13,003 bases of DNA, taken from NCBI GenBank assembly GCA_021811635.1, contig JAJZNS010000068.1:1-13003 (forward strand), read 5' to 3'. The translations under genes and the position numbers were made by a program. The stretch comes from Thermoplasmata archaeon (GTDB lineage: Archaea; Thermoplasmatota; Thermoplasmata; Thermoplasmatales; Thermoplasmataceae). Of the stretch, positions 5,428 through 13,003 are shown piece by piece. The notes under the pieces were generated by a model. That model was not told the origin of the DNA, did no database searches, and worked only from the letters and a program-made list of their open reading frames with translations. The number at the start of each line of letters is the position of its first letter. Position 1 is the first letter of the stretch.

Positions 5428-8400
5428 GCTCCATAACATATAGGTTTCCGTCAGGATCATCCAGGATCGCAATCCTGTGGTGCGAGTTCAGCCATTTCAG
5501 CGTTCGTCTGAGCGCAAGCCTGTTGTATCCCGTTCGGGCAGCTTTCCTGGATACCTCCTTCAGCGGCTTTCCCAGGGAACCGGTTATGAGTGCAGTGATC
5601 TGTGCATCAGACCTGATCCCGTAGAATGCATAGATCGCAATCCAGCAAAGGAATGCCGAAGCAGGCGCGACAAGCAGAAGGTACCCGTAATTCTCTACTG
5701 TTGTCCTGCTTACCGATGACCTGCCGTCAAAGAGAACCACCAACTCAATACTGCTTTTGCCCACTGGGAGGTTAACGCTAAGCTCCGTGCCGTTGCCTGC
5801 GTATCTTCCGTTCACGTACCACTGTAACTGCACCTCCGGGGTGATAACGCCTTCAAGATCTGCAGTGAACGCCCACCCGGAAAACAGAGAGGAGGTACCT
5901 ATTGAAACCGATGTCACGTCAGAATAGTAGAGGTTCTGGACCGTGACATTCGCGGACATATTGAAATTCCCGCATAGATCAAAAGCCGCTACCGTGAAGT
6001 TGTAAATCCCGTTTGATTCAAGGCGTAAATCGACATTGTCGGACCCAGTGGACAGGTTTTCCACTGACCTGCCGTTTTCCATCAACACAATAGTGGCTAG
6101 AGGAACCGAATCACTCAACGAATAAGCCAGATAAATGGCCGGCGACTCTACGAGGGTACTGCTGGATGCAGTCAGCGATATTCTTGGACGTAAATCATAA
6201 GCGAGAGCTACAACGGAGGAATAGTTTGAGTTTCCTGAGTCAGAATACCTCCTGACTGTAATGGTGTATCTTTCGTTAATGTGGGGGAGCAGAACAGACA
6301 TGTTTCCAGTGGAGAAGTTCTCAGTTCCGGTGTAGTTTCCAGAAGTAAGGATCACTGAATACCTGTAAATCCCGGGAAGTGACATGTGCAGAGTGGTAGT
6401 GTTGGAATACAGTGCCTGCGGCAGCTCCGGCTGCGGGGGGACTGTGTTGTTTACCAGCAGGAAAAAGCTTTTCATGGTGAACGTACCGCTTGGCGAAGTC
6501 GCATTAACCAGCACAGTATAGTTTCCGTTGAGCGAAAAAACAGGATCTTCGGGACCAAAGCTCAAGTTGGCTGAATCCATGAATTTCATGCTAAAGAGTG
6601 TGGCACTCTCATGGATGACTTTCACCATGATGGTGCTTGTGATATTCGTCCATGCATCAATGGAAAGGCTGTCGTTAAGAGAATTCCCAAAGAATGAATA
6701 GCAGGTGATCGCAGGAAAAACCAGGTTGAGCAAGGGGGAATAGCCAATTACACAGATCCAGGCAGACCGAAGCAGCACAGTCTGGCCGGAAAAAGAAACT
6801 CCATAGAGGCTGACGGTCTGGTTTCCCTCGTTCAGATTCAGCAATGTGAAATTTGATTGAATTATCGAATCGTGAGATCCGATCTTGACAATGTAGTATT
6901 GGGCCCAGGAAAGGTTAGTCCAGGATACATTCTCAGATGAGACGGAGATATTCCCAGATCTGAGGGATGTGGTGAAATTTTCCGTGCTTATAACTTCCCC
7001 CTGCAGCAAATAATTGAAATGAAACTCGTATCCAAAACAATCGGTGGCAGTGAAATTGAGATACACGTACCCCGGCATTTTTATCCCGGAAAGGGTAACC
7101 GAACCAGTAGAATTCAGATTAAGTGTCTTTCCGTCGTAGGACGCAGAAAGGGTTTCAATCATCCATGGGTCCGTGATATTGTAGTAAATGACTGAACCGT
7201 TTGACACATAGGAATAATTTCCCGCGGAAAGGGCGAATATAGGGGAATAATGATCCACCCGGGCAAGCACGCTGGCATTCTGTAGAAATCCTTGTAAATT
7301 GCCTACGGAAATGACTGAAGTGTAATTGCCGGATGGAATGCTTGAAGAATTTACATCCAAAAGTGGAGAACTGCCTGTGAAAATCCGGCCGTCGATCGAC
7401 AGCGATGCCCTGTACTGGGAGGTGCTGTTTACACGGAGATCGATTATACTGTTTCCCCGTAGCAGGAGGTTTCCAGGTGACCTGAAAGAAAGCGATCCCT
7501 GGACAGGCGTGGGCAGCCTGGCGTTCAAGACATAGACCACGGTGCTCTCAACAACGCAGAGAGTGCCCGATCCATTGTCGCCAAATACAGAATATATTGG
7601 CTGGCTGCTCATTGTTATGTTGATAAACTCCCCCGATGCAAGGTCAGCGATACCGCCTGGGGATGCCAGGATTTCCGTTCCCGGGATGGCGGCTGCAATC
7701 CCCTGAGATGGAAAGAAGAGCACTCCTGCATCATCAAGGATCTGAGAATCCAGGGCAGAGTCATTCTCGGCAAGCGCAAGAACAGAAGTTGAGTTCGAGT
7801 TGGAAACGGTTGTGGAAACAAGGGAGACGATCCCAGAAAATTGTGCTTTCGGGAACAGATCAGCGGTAAGGTTTATTGCGCCAGATCGGTCAACAGTCAG
7901 TTTATACCAGCTGGAAAAGTCTGTCAGAAAAGCTGTGAATTTGCCCGGTTCCATACGGGTTGCCAGAAGGGTGCAATTTCTCAGGTAGGATGGCAGACTG
8001 GTATTTCCTTCGGGCTTGAAGCTGTAGGAAAAGTGCTGAATCCCCAATGTGCTGAATGCGGAGAAGTTGCTGCTCATTCCAAAGACAACGCTGTTGGGGG
8101 CCAGAGACCCGGAATAATAGTACATTATGGCAGATAGATTCCCAGAAAGTGAGATAAGGTAGGATCCTCCTGTCCACGAAAACAGGAAAAAGGCGGAATC
8201 TCCATGACGAAAGGAACCAATGAAACTATAACCCGGGTCATGCAAAGGGGCCGATGCAAGCCTGAAAAATGTCATGTTTTCATAGTTGAAATCGAATAAC
8301 GTTCCATTGTAGCATGGAATGAATATGGAGTTGATCAAAGGCATCACTATGCTGGCATTCCAGTCAGCAACAGTCCGCAAGTACGCTGGAATGCTGGAAT

Positions 8401-9127
8401 AAACCGGATGCCCGTCAACCTGCATGACCGAAAAGGCGAACGGACCCTCCTTCTGCAGGGAGATGCTGTAAATAGTGAGATTCGAAATCTCTCCGCCAAC
8501 GCTGAAGAACAGCTTCCCTGACAAAGCCTTGATAGAGATCGGTGCCGGGAAGCTATCCTCGCCGGCAGGGGACAAAATAAAGTATTCCATTGAATTTGGA
8601 AAGTTCACCTGATCCAGGCTGATCTCGTCTGATGAGAACGGTAAGTCTCCTTCCTGGTATAGAATACTGGAATTGTGGAGGATCTGCGTATGGAATCCAT
8701 TGTAAGGTCCAAACCTGACATCGTTGCATGACGACGCAGATGCATTCCCGAAAAGAAGGTTGTCCTCGGTGAATGCCCCGTTCTGCTGATCGCTCCACGA
8801 GAAATTGACTGTCATGGCATAGCCTGCAGGAACGCTGACTGACATGTTGAGGTACGAGTCCAGAGTGTAGGAATCAGTCCTGACATTCAGGCCATTAACT
8901 CCCCCATAAGACTGAATGGAATAGGAAACGTTATCCGAACCGCTCACCCCGAAGCTGATCCAGGAGCTATTTGCTGGGACCCCGCCGGTTGGAAGGCTTG
9001 AGAAATTATAGGTAAGGGCAGACTGTCCCATGTCGGGAGAAAATGTCTGAGGGGCGATGGCAGGTGGAGCATGGAAAGGGATTATGGAGGCGAGTATGGC
9101 AGCCAGCAGAAGTACGGGTAATCTCAC
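5411..9127 (-). CDS. Giant surface glycoprotein with one membrane helix and cytosolic winged-helix-like tail
   Basis: A 1238-residue protein of unrecognised family. It starts with a signal peptide (about 1-25, VLLLAAILASIIPF then PPAIA). The exterior of about 1120 residues is beta-rich and dense in N-x-S/T sequons. The first 220 residues resemble a lectin-like jelly roll, a stretch to about 540 has short repeated strands possibly forming a propeller, and Ig-like segments follow, the clearest being that starting PRISLTASSSTLVE near residue 1015; these fold calls are inference. A single helix (about 1147-1169, GYLLLVAPASAFLCWIAIYAFY) leads to a 69-residue basic tail. The tail looks like a winged helix: DAQITALITGSLG, then PLKEVSRKAAR, then YNRLALRRTLKWLNSHHR, then a wing-like AILDDPDGNLYVM. 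This suggests a surface sensor tethered to a DNA- or protein-binding domain. The start is a GTG at 9127; AGGTGG lies directly before it and a TATA-like box sits 20-31 bases upstream. Confidence 0.85.
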   Translation of the reverse strand: MRLPVLLLAAILASIIPFHAPPAIAPQTFSPDMGQSALTYNFSSLPTGGVPANSSWISFGVSGSDNVSYSIQSYGGVNGLNVRTDSYTLDSYLNMSVSVPAGYAMTVNFSWSDQQNGAFTEDNLLFGNASASSCNDVRFGPYNGFHTQILHNSSILYQEGDLPFSSDEISLDQVNFPNSMEYFILSPAGEDSFPAPISIKALSGKLFFSVGGEISNLTIYSISLQKEGPFAFSVMQVDGHPVYSSIPAYLRTVADWNASIVMPLINSIFIPCYNGTLFDFNYENMTFFRLASAPLHDPGYSFIGSFRHGDSAFFLFSWTGGSYLISLSGNLSAIMYYYSGSLAPNSVVFGMSSNFSAFSTLGIQHFSYSFKPEGNTSLPSYLRNCTLLATRMEPGKFTAFLTDFSSWYKLTVDRSGAINLTADLFPKAQFSGIVSLVSTTVSNSNSTSVLALAENDSALDSQILDDAGVLFFPSQGIAAAIPGTEILASPGGIADLASGEFINITMSSQPIYSVFGDNGSGTLCVVESTVVYVLNARLPTPVQGSLSFRSPGNLLLRGNSIIDLRVNSTSQYRASLSIDGRIFTGSSPLLDVNSSSIPSGNYTSVISVGNLQGFLQNASVLARVDHYSPIFALSAGNYSYVSNGSVIYYNITDPWMIETLSASYDGKTLNLNSTGSVTLSGIKMPGYVYLNFTATDCFGYEFHFNYLLQGEVISTENFTTSLRSGNISVSSENVSWTNLSWAQYYIVKIGSHDSIIQSNFTLLNLNEGNQTVSLYGVSFSGQTVLLRSAWICVIGYSPLLNLVFPAITCYSFFGNSLNDSLSIDAWTNITSTIMVKVIHESATLFSMKFMDSANLSFGPEDPVFSLNGNYTVLVNATSPSGTFTMKSFFLLVNNTVPPQPELPQALYSNTTTLHMSLPGIYRYSVILTSGNYTGTENFSTGNMSVLLPHINERYTITVRRYSDSGNSNYSSVVALAYDLRPRISLTASSSTLVESPAIYLAYSLSDSVPLATIVLMENGRSVENLSTGSDNVDLRLESNGIYNFTVAAFDLCGNFNMSANVTVQNLYYSDVTSVSIGTSSLFSGWAFTADLEGVITPEVQLQWYVNGRYAGNGTELSVNLPVGKSSIELVVLFDGRSSVSRTTVENYGYLLLVAPASAFLCWIAIYAFYGIRSDAQITALITGSLGKPLKEVSRKAARTGYNRLALRRTLKWLNSHHRIAILDDPDGNLYVMEPWLNK

Positions 9128-9146
9128 CCACCTGAAACAGAAGGTA

Positions 9147-9158
9147 TTACAAATTACT
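9147..9158 (-). promoter_or_regulatory. TATA-like box for the giant surface protein gene
   Basis: On the minus strand the sequence is AGTAATTTGTAA, 20-31 bases before the GTG start. It is a moderate match to box A and the only AT-rich block in this part of the divergent 113-base spacer. The spacing implies a leader of very few bases. Confidence 0.4.
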
Positions 9159-9210
9159 TTTCAGGAGCCATTCCACGCATTCTGCAGGTAACTGAAACCA
9201 AAACAATGCC

Positions 9211-9220
9211 GATTTATAGT
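9211..9220 (+). promoter_or_regulatory. TATA-like box for the GAPDH-radA cluster
   Basis: GATTTATAGT is centred about 26 bases before the ATG at 9241. This is the spacing for a leaderless transcript whose first bases are that ATG, and it helps choose 9241 over the ATG at 9232. It probably drives the whole four-gene cluster. Confidence 0.5.
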
Positions 9221-9240
9221 CCGAAACACTTATGATATAT

Positions 9241-10257
9241 ATGATAAAAGCAGGAGTAAACGGATTCGGAACCATTGGAAGGAGAGTCGCCACTGCCCTT
9301 TCAAAACAGGACGACATCCAGGTTGTCGGAATCGTGAAGAACTCTCCCGATTACGTATCCAAGCTCGCACGCTTGAACTTCAACCTATACGTCCCCGATG
9401 CCTCCAGGCTGCCTGACTTTGAAAAGGAAGGTATAACAGCGAAAGGCACTCTGAATGATCTCATCGGAAAATCCGACATCATCATCGACTGCACCCCTGA
9501 AGGCACAGGGGAGAAGAATTCTGAAATTTACAGGAAGGCAGGGATCAAGGCAATATTCCAGGGAGGAGAGGAGAAGGAAGTTGCAGAGGTAAGCTTCAAC
9601 TCATATGCCAATTTCGATAGGGCCGTTGGAAAGAACAGAGTCAGGGTCGTTTCATGCAACACCACCGGGCTTGCACGAACGCTCTCTCCACTGGCGGAGG
9701 CATTCGGGATAAAGAAGGTCGATGCAACGCTTCTGAGGAGGGCGACCGACCAGAACGACAGCAAGAAAGGGCCCATAAATGCGGTGGAACCCAGCCTGAA
9801 GATTCCCTCACACCACGCGCCGGACCTGAAAACGGTAATGGGGGACATCGACGTCGATACCATAGCCATAAAGGTTCCAACTACCCTTATGCATGTCCAT
9901 GTCGTTCAGGTGATCCTCTCCAGGGAAGCTGAAAGGAAGGATGTGCTCGCTGAATGGGAAAAGAAGAACAGGATCATGCTGATCAACGGGAAGGACGGGA
10001 GATCTTCGACAGCCCAGGTTATGGACATGGCAAGGGAACTTGGCAGGGATCGCTCGGATCTCTACGAAATACCTATCTGGAAGGAGAGCGTTACGGTTTC
10101 AGGCAACAAGGTAAGGTACATCCAGGCAGTCCACCAGGAAAGCGATGTCATTCCGGAAAATGTTGATGCGGTCAGGGCAGTGATGAAGACCCATTCCGGG
10201 AAGGACTCCATAGAAAAGACAGACAGAACCCTCGGAATCAGGGGAACGGTGATTTGA
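9241..10257 (+). CDS. gap: Archaeal (type II) glyceraldehyde-3-phosphate dehydrogenase
   Basis: A 338-residue cytosolic enzyme catalysing the reversible phosphorylating oxidation of glyceraldehyde 3-phosphate with NAD(P). The archaeal class is clear throughout. The dinucleotide-binding loop is [12 protein letters not shown] (6-17). CTPEGTG (84-90) and FQGGEE (106-111) follow. The active-site segment SCNTTGL (138-144) puts the nucleophile at Cys139, and the downstream histidines in TLMHVHVV (215-222) include the expected catalytic His219. Length is standard. The start is set at the second ATG (9241) because family members begin MIKxGxNGxGTIG and because of the TATA spacing; an ATG three codons earlier (9232) would add MIY. 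In Thermoplasmatales sugars are thought to be broken down by a non-phosphorylating Entner-Doudoroff route, so this enzyme may serve mainly gluconeogenesis; that is inference. The radA start follows two bases after its stop. Confidence 0.96.
   Translation: MIKAGVNGFGTIGRRVATALSKQDDIQVVGIVKNSPDYVSKLARLNFNLYVPDASRLPDFEKEGITAKGTLNDLIGKSDIIIDCTPEGTGEKNSEIYRKAGIKAIFQGGEEKEVAEVSFNSYANFDRAVGKNRVRVVSCNTTGLARTLSPLAEAFGIKKVDATLLRRATDQNDSKKGPINAVEPSLKIPSHHAPDLKTVMGDIDVDTIAIKVPTTLMHVHVVQVILSREAERKDVLAEWEKKNRIMLINGKDGRSSTAQVMDMARELGRDRSDLYEIPIWKESVTVSGNKVRYIQAVHQESDVIPENVDAVRAVMKTHSGKDSIEKTDRTLGIRGTVI
10248..10253 (+). promoter_or_regulatory. Shine-Dalgarno for radA inside the GAPDH gene
   Basis: GGTGAT is fully complementary to the archaeal 16S 3' end. 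It lies six bases before the TTG at 10260 and directly against another in-frame TTG at 10254. The spacing selects 10260 as the radA start and suggests translational coupling to GAPDH. Confidence 0.6.
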
Positions 10258-10259
10258 AC

Positions 10260-11255
10260 TTGGCAGAAAGAAAGAAAGAGGAAAAGGAAGAAAAGGAACC
10301 CGTGAAGCAGCTATCAATAGAAGATATTCCAGGCGTGGGAGAAGCCACTGCAGAAAAGCTCAGGGAGGCTGGCTATGAGGATATGTTGACGCTGGCAGTC
10401 GCGTCGCCCAAGGACCTAGCTGAAGTAAGCGGAATAGCAGAAGGTATAGCATCCAAGATTATAGTTGCCGCCAGAAAAATGGCTGACGTTGGCAATTTTG
10501 AAACTGGCGAGGAGATACTGGAAAGGCGAAGGGAAATAAGCAAGCTTACCACAGGGAGCAAGGCGCTCAACGATCTTCTCGGTGGGGGCATAGAAACCCA
10601 GTCAATATCGGAGTTTTACGGGGAATTTGGGTCAGGGAAGACCCAGATAATGCACCAGCTCGCCGTAAATGCCACCATGCCTGTTGATAAAGGCGGATTC
10701 GGATCACACGTTCTCCTCATAGACACGGAGAACACCTTCAGGCCTGAGAGGATAGTCCAGATGTCCAAGGCAAAAGGCATTGATCCTGAAGAAGTGCTGA
10801 AATCCATACACGTGGCAAGGGCATACAACTCGCATCACCAGATCCTGCTTGGGGAAAAGGCAGCGGAAATGACAAAGGAATTTCCCATACGCCTGCTGCT
10901 GGTGGATTCCCTTACAGCCCATTTCCGTGCCGAATACATGGGAAGGGGATCGCTGGCCGAAAGGCAGCAGCTCCTCAACAGGCATATGCATGACCTCCTG
11001 AGGTTCGGGACCATATACAACGCGGCAGTGGCAGTCACCAACCAGGTTTCTGCCAGACCAGACGTCTTCTTTGGGGATCCGACTGCACCGATAGGGGGAA
11101 ACATAGTCGGGCACACTGCCACTTTCAGGGTGTACCTAAGAAAGAGCAAGGCAGGAAAGAGGATAGCAAGGCTGGTCGACTCACCTTACCTGCCTGAAGG
11201 CGAGGTCGTCATCCAGGTGGGAGAGGACGGCATAAGCGACGTGGCACCGGCCTGA
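10260..11255 (+). CDS. radA: DNA repair and recombination protein RadA
   Basis: A 331-residue RecA/Rad51-family recombinase that forms filaments on single-stranded DNA and drives ATP-dependent homologous pairing and strand exchange. A charged N-terminus ([11 protein letters not shown]) precedes a helix-hairpin-helix DNA-binding domain (about 17-75; [20 protein letters not shown]). The linker with the oligomerisation-type phenylalanine (GNFETGEE, about 78-85) joins the ATPase core. There the Walker A is GEFGSGKT (121-128) and the Walker B RLLLVDS (about 211-217). The L2-region text [26 protein letters not shown] and the C-terminal [12 protein letters not shown] are typical of archaeal RadA. 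The start is read as TTG at 10260, an uncommon codon, because of the perfectly spaced GGTGAT; a TTG at 10254 would overlap the GAPDH stop. It lies second in the GAPDH-led cluster. RadB or the regular paralogs are excluded by the full N-terminal domain. Confidence 0.97.
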   Translation: MAERKKEEKEEKEPVKQLSIEDIPGVGEATAEKLREAGYEDMLTLAVASPKDLAEVSGIAEGIASKIIVAARKMADVGNFETGEEILERRREISKLTTGSKALNDLLGGGIETQSISEFYGEFGSGKTQIMHQLAVNATMPVDKGGFGSHVLLIDTENTFRPERIVQMSKAKGIDPEEVLKSIHVARAYNSHHQILLGEKAAEMTKEFPIRLLLVDSLTAHFRAEYMGRGSLAERQQLLNRHMHDLLRFGTIYNAAVAVTNQVSARPDVFFGDPTAPIGGNIVGHTATFRVYLRKSKAGKRIARLVDSPYLPEGEVVIQVGEDGISDVAPA

Positions 11256-11262
11256 TATATCC

Positions 11263-11781
11263 ATGGAATTCTGGAAGTACCTGGAAAAGAAATTCCAAAG
11301 AAGCCCTTCCCAGATGCAGGCCATCAAGGCCCTGATATCCAGCGGCATATCGGTAAGAAGGGAACAGGGTTCGGCAAGGTTCTACTCCGGAAACATAGAG
11401 ATCAAGTCAAACGCCGTGGCCCGGGGACTGCATACCGACAGGCGCGTAATACTGGAACTTTCCAGGAAGATTACCGAGGACAGCGTTCTTTCACCCATGT
11501 TCTCCAGGCTGATGCCGCTTCCCAACCTTGGCGTGGCAAGCCGCGACATGGGTTTTGGGGCTATAGAAATCATTCCAGTTTCAGCCTATACTCCCGGAAT
11601 AGTAGCCGGCGTTCTTGGAATCATTGCAAGGGAGGGAATAAACGTGCGGCAGGTGATTGTTGATGATCCGGAGATATCCAGTGATCCGAGGGCCGTCATT
11701 GTCACCGATCGCCCTATAGACTCATCCCTGATACCGGAGATCAGGATGGTCAACGGCGTGAGGGCCGTGGTTATACTCTAG
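11263..11781 (+). CDS. ACT-domain protein, predicted regulator of amino acid metabolism
   Basis: A 172-residue protein matching the archaeal COG2150-type family in length and layout. The N-terminal part (about 1-75) starts MEFWKYLEKKFQRSPSQMQAI and carries a helix-turn-helix-like stretch (AVARGLHTDRRVILELSRKI, 51-70). The C-terminal part (about 98-172) is an ACT domain: GAIEIIPVSAYTPGIVAGVLGIIAREGINVRQVIVDDP, then VIVTDRPIDSSLIPEI and VNGVRAVVIL. ACT domains usually bind amino acids as allosteric ligands, so a small ligand-responsive regulator is expected; ligand and target are unknown. It starts seven bases after radA, without a clear Shine-Dalgarno, and ends three bases before the XPD start, so it is read as part of the same transcript. 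Its presence between two repair genes is not explained by function. Confidence 0.88.
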   Translation: MEFWKYLEKKFQRSPSQMQAIKALISSGISVRREQGSARFYSGNIEIKSNAVARGLHTDRRVILELSRKITEDSVLSPMFSRLMPLPNLGVASRDMGFGAIEIIPVSAYTPGIVAGVLGIIAREGINVRQVIVDDPEISSDPRAVIVTDRPIDSSLIPEIRMVNGVRAVVIL

Positions 11782-11784
11782 AAC

Positions 11785-13003
11785 ATGGCTGCCGATGCCC
11801 CGGACATCACCGGGGAAATCAATTTTCCCCTGAGGGATTACCAGAGAAAGGCGATAAAGTTCATTACCGGGACGCTGGAAAGGAATAACGCCGCTCTGCT
11901 TGAAGCACCGACAGGTTCCGGAAAGACCCTTATAGCGCTTATCAGTGCGATCAGTTACGCGAGGATTCACAAGGCAAAAATCCTCTACCTGACGCGAACC
12001 AATACGCAGCAGGAAAATGTCTTCCGGGACCTCAAGAAGCTTTCGGGTGTGCTGCGCATTAAGGCGGCACCGATCCAGGGCCGGCAAAACATGTGCCTGC
12101 TTTACCGTGAGATTTCAGGCGAAAAGGACTTTTCCCCGGAATCGCTTTCAAAGTTCTGTACGCACAGAAAACTCCTTGTGAAGGAGGGCGAAACTGAAGC
12201 CTGCAGATTTTACAACGAGAGGATGAGATCAAGGGAAACGCAATCCAGGATCCTCGACGAATACCTGTCTGCGGAAGAGATAGTGAACTTAGGGATAGCG
12301 AAAGAGATCTGCCCTTATGAAGCCATTAAGGCTTCTTTAAAGAGTGCGGAACTGGTGGTAGCTCCTTACGCCTTTTTCCTCAATTATGGGATTGCCGAAA
12401 GATTCCTCAGCCAGTGGGGGATAGATCGTTCCCAGTTATTGCTGGTCATGGACGAGGCGCACAACCTCCCTGACCTGGCAAGAAACGTCGCCTCATTTTC
12501 CATTACCGAGAAATCAGTTGACATGGCAGAATCAGAGCTGAAGAGGTTTGGAGATCCTGAGCTTGACAGGGGAGTTCGCGGATCGGATCTGACCGAGTAC
12601 GTGAGGAACTCCCTGCTGGTCATGGGCAGGGATTACCTCAAGGATCAGGATGAGGCCAGGATATCCTCCACGGAATTCATGGAGAACCTAATGCTTGCGT
12701 CCAGGTTATCTTCCAACGACATACATCTCATGATATCGAGGCTGGACATCATAGGCGAGAACATTGCCTCGTCGATGGAAAAAGATGGAAAGATCCCAAG
12801 GTCCGCGGTGCAGGCCCTCACGACAAGGCTCCTTGCCATGGAGGAACTGGACGAGGACATCTTCATCAGCGTGATTTCCAGGGACAGGGGCACTTCACTG
12901 TCCATCATGTGCCTGGATCCAGCAGCAGTTCTCAAGCCCCTGAGAGAATCAAAATCCATCCACATATCCGGTACCCTGAGACCCACGGATGCCTATAAGC
13001 GCA
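11785..13003 (+). CDS. xpd: XPD/Rad3-family DNA helicase (3' end beyond window)
   Basis: An open frame of 406 codons from the ATG at 11785, with no stop before the edge; archaeal XPD is about 600 residues or more, so about two thirds is visible. XPD is a 5'-3' superfamily 2 DNA helicase with an iron-sulfur cluster. Motifs: a Q-motif-like LRDYQRKAI (16-24); Walker A APTGSGKT (41-48); TRTNTQQ (70-76); and the DEAH box in VMDEAHNL (221-228). Four cysteines at 104, 125, 140 and 176 fit the cluster-binding domain inserted after motif Ia. The Arch domain follows, and SGTL (395-398) begins the second helicase domain. All key residues seen are intact. The start is three bases after the ACT-gene stop with no obvious Shine-Dalgarno. 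In archaea the exact repair role of XPD is unsettled. DinG-type helicases are the main alternative, but Arch plus cluster layout favours XPD. Confidence 0.93.
   Translation, partial: MAADAPDITGEINFPLRDYQRKAIKFITGTLERNNAALLEAPTGSGKTLIALISAISYARIHKAKILYLTRTNTQQENVFRDLKKLSGVLRIKAAPIQGRQNMCLLYREISGEKDFSPESLSKFCTHRKLLVKEGETEACRFYNERMRSRETQSRILDEYLSAEEIVNLGIAKEICPYEAIKASLKSAELVVAPYAFFLNYGIAERFLSQWGIDRSQLLLVMDEAHNLPDLARNVASFSITEKSVDMAESELKRFGDPELDRGVRGSDLTEYVRNSLLVMGRDYLKDQDEARISSTEFMENLMLASRLSSNDIHLMISRLDIIGENIASSMEKDGKIPRSAVQALTTRLLAMEELDEDIFISVISRDRGTSLSIMCLDPAAVLKPLRESKSIHISGTLRPTDAYKR

Noticed and set aside
9232..9240. ATG at 9232 as the GAPDH start
   Set aside because: The family N-terminus and TATA spacing favour 9241; the three extra residues add nothing conserved.
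1..13003. CRISPR arrays, insertion sequences or toxin-antitoxin pairs
   Set aside because: No regularly spaced repeats, transposase-like frames or small paired genes of that kind were found.

Overview
The window looks like chromosomal DNA of a moderately GC-rich archaeon, most likely a member of the Thermoplasmatales or a close relative. Evidence: an archaeal-type GAPDH, RadA, pelota and an XPD helicase; a tRNA-Glu without an encoded CCA and with a TATA box about 25 bases upstream; and starts that sit 20-40 bases downstream of TATA-like boxes with no Shine-Dalgarno, as expected for leaderless messages. Secreted proteins rich in N-glycosylation sequons and an exported acid-phosphatase-like enzyme fit an acidophilic, wall-less lifestyle, but that placement is inference. 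Genus cannot be fixed from the sequence alone.

Layout. At the left edge is the 5' part of a minus-strand MFS transporter (1-235), divergent from a plus-strand GNAT acetyltransferase (395-1105). A secreted, membrane-anchored phosphoesterase (1293-2777, plus) follows. It converges on tRNA-Glu (2971-3045, minus) across a 190-base spacer holding three stem-loops. From 3143 to 9127 all genes are on the minus strand. In transcription order they are a 1238-residue surface glycoprotein with a cytosolic winged-helix-like tail, a 188-residue secreted and anchored protein of unknown function, the flavin prenyltransferase UbiX, and the ribosome-rescue factor pelota. A divergent promoter region (9128-9240) separates this block from a tight plus-strand cluster: GAPDH, RadA, an ACT-domain regulator and an XPD helicase that runs off the right edge. 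Gaps in that cluster are 2, 7 and 3 bases.

How the genes fit together. GAPDH-radA-ACT-XPD looks like one transcript led by a central-carbon enzyme and followed by recombination and repair genes. Its radA start is best read as a TTG preceded by a perfect GGTGAT Shine-Dalgarno embedded in the end of the GAPDH gene. The least explained part is the giant glycoprotein plus the 188-residue protein. The first couples a roughly 1120-residue exterior through one membrane helix to a putative DNA-binding domain. Between the two genes lies a perfect 14-bp inverted repeat that encloses the TATA-like box of the second gene. A membrane-tethered sensor-regulator controlling its neighbour is a testable hypothesis, not a demonstrated function. 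The rest of the window is conserved housekeeping content.
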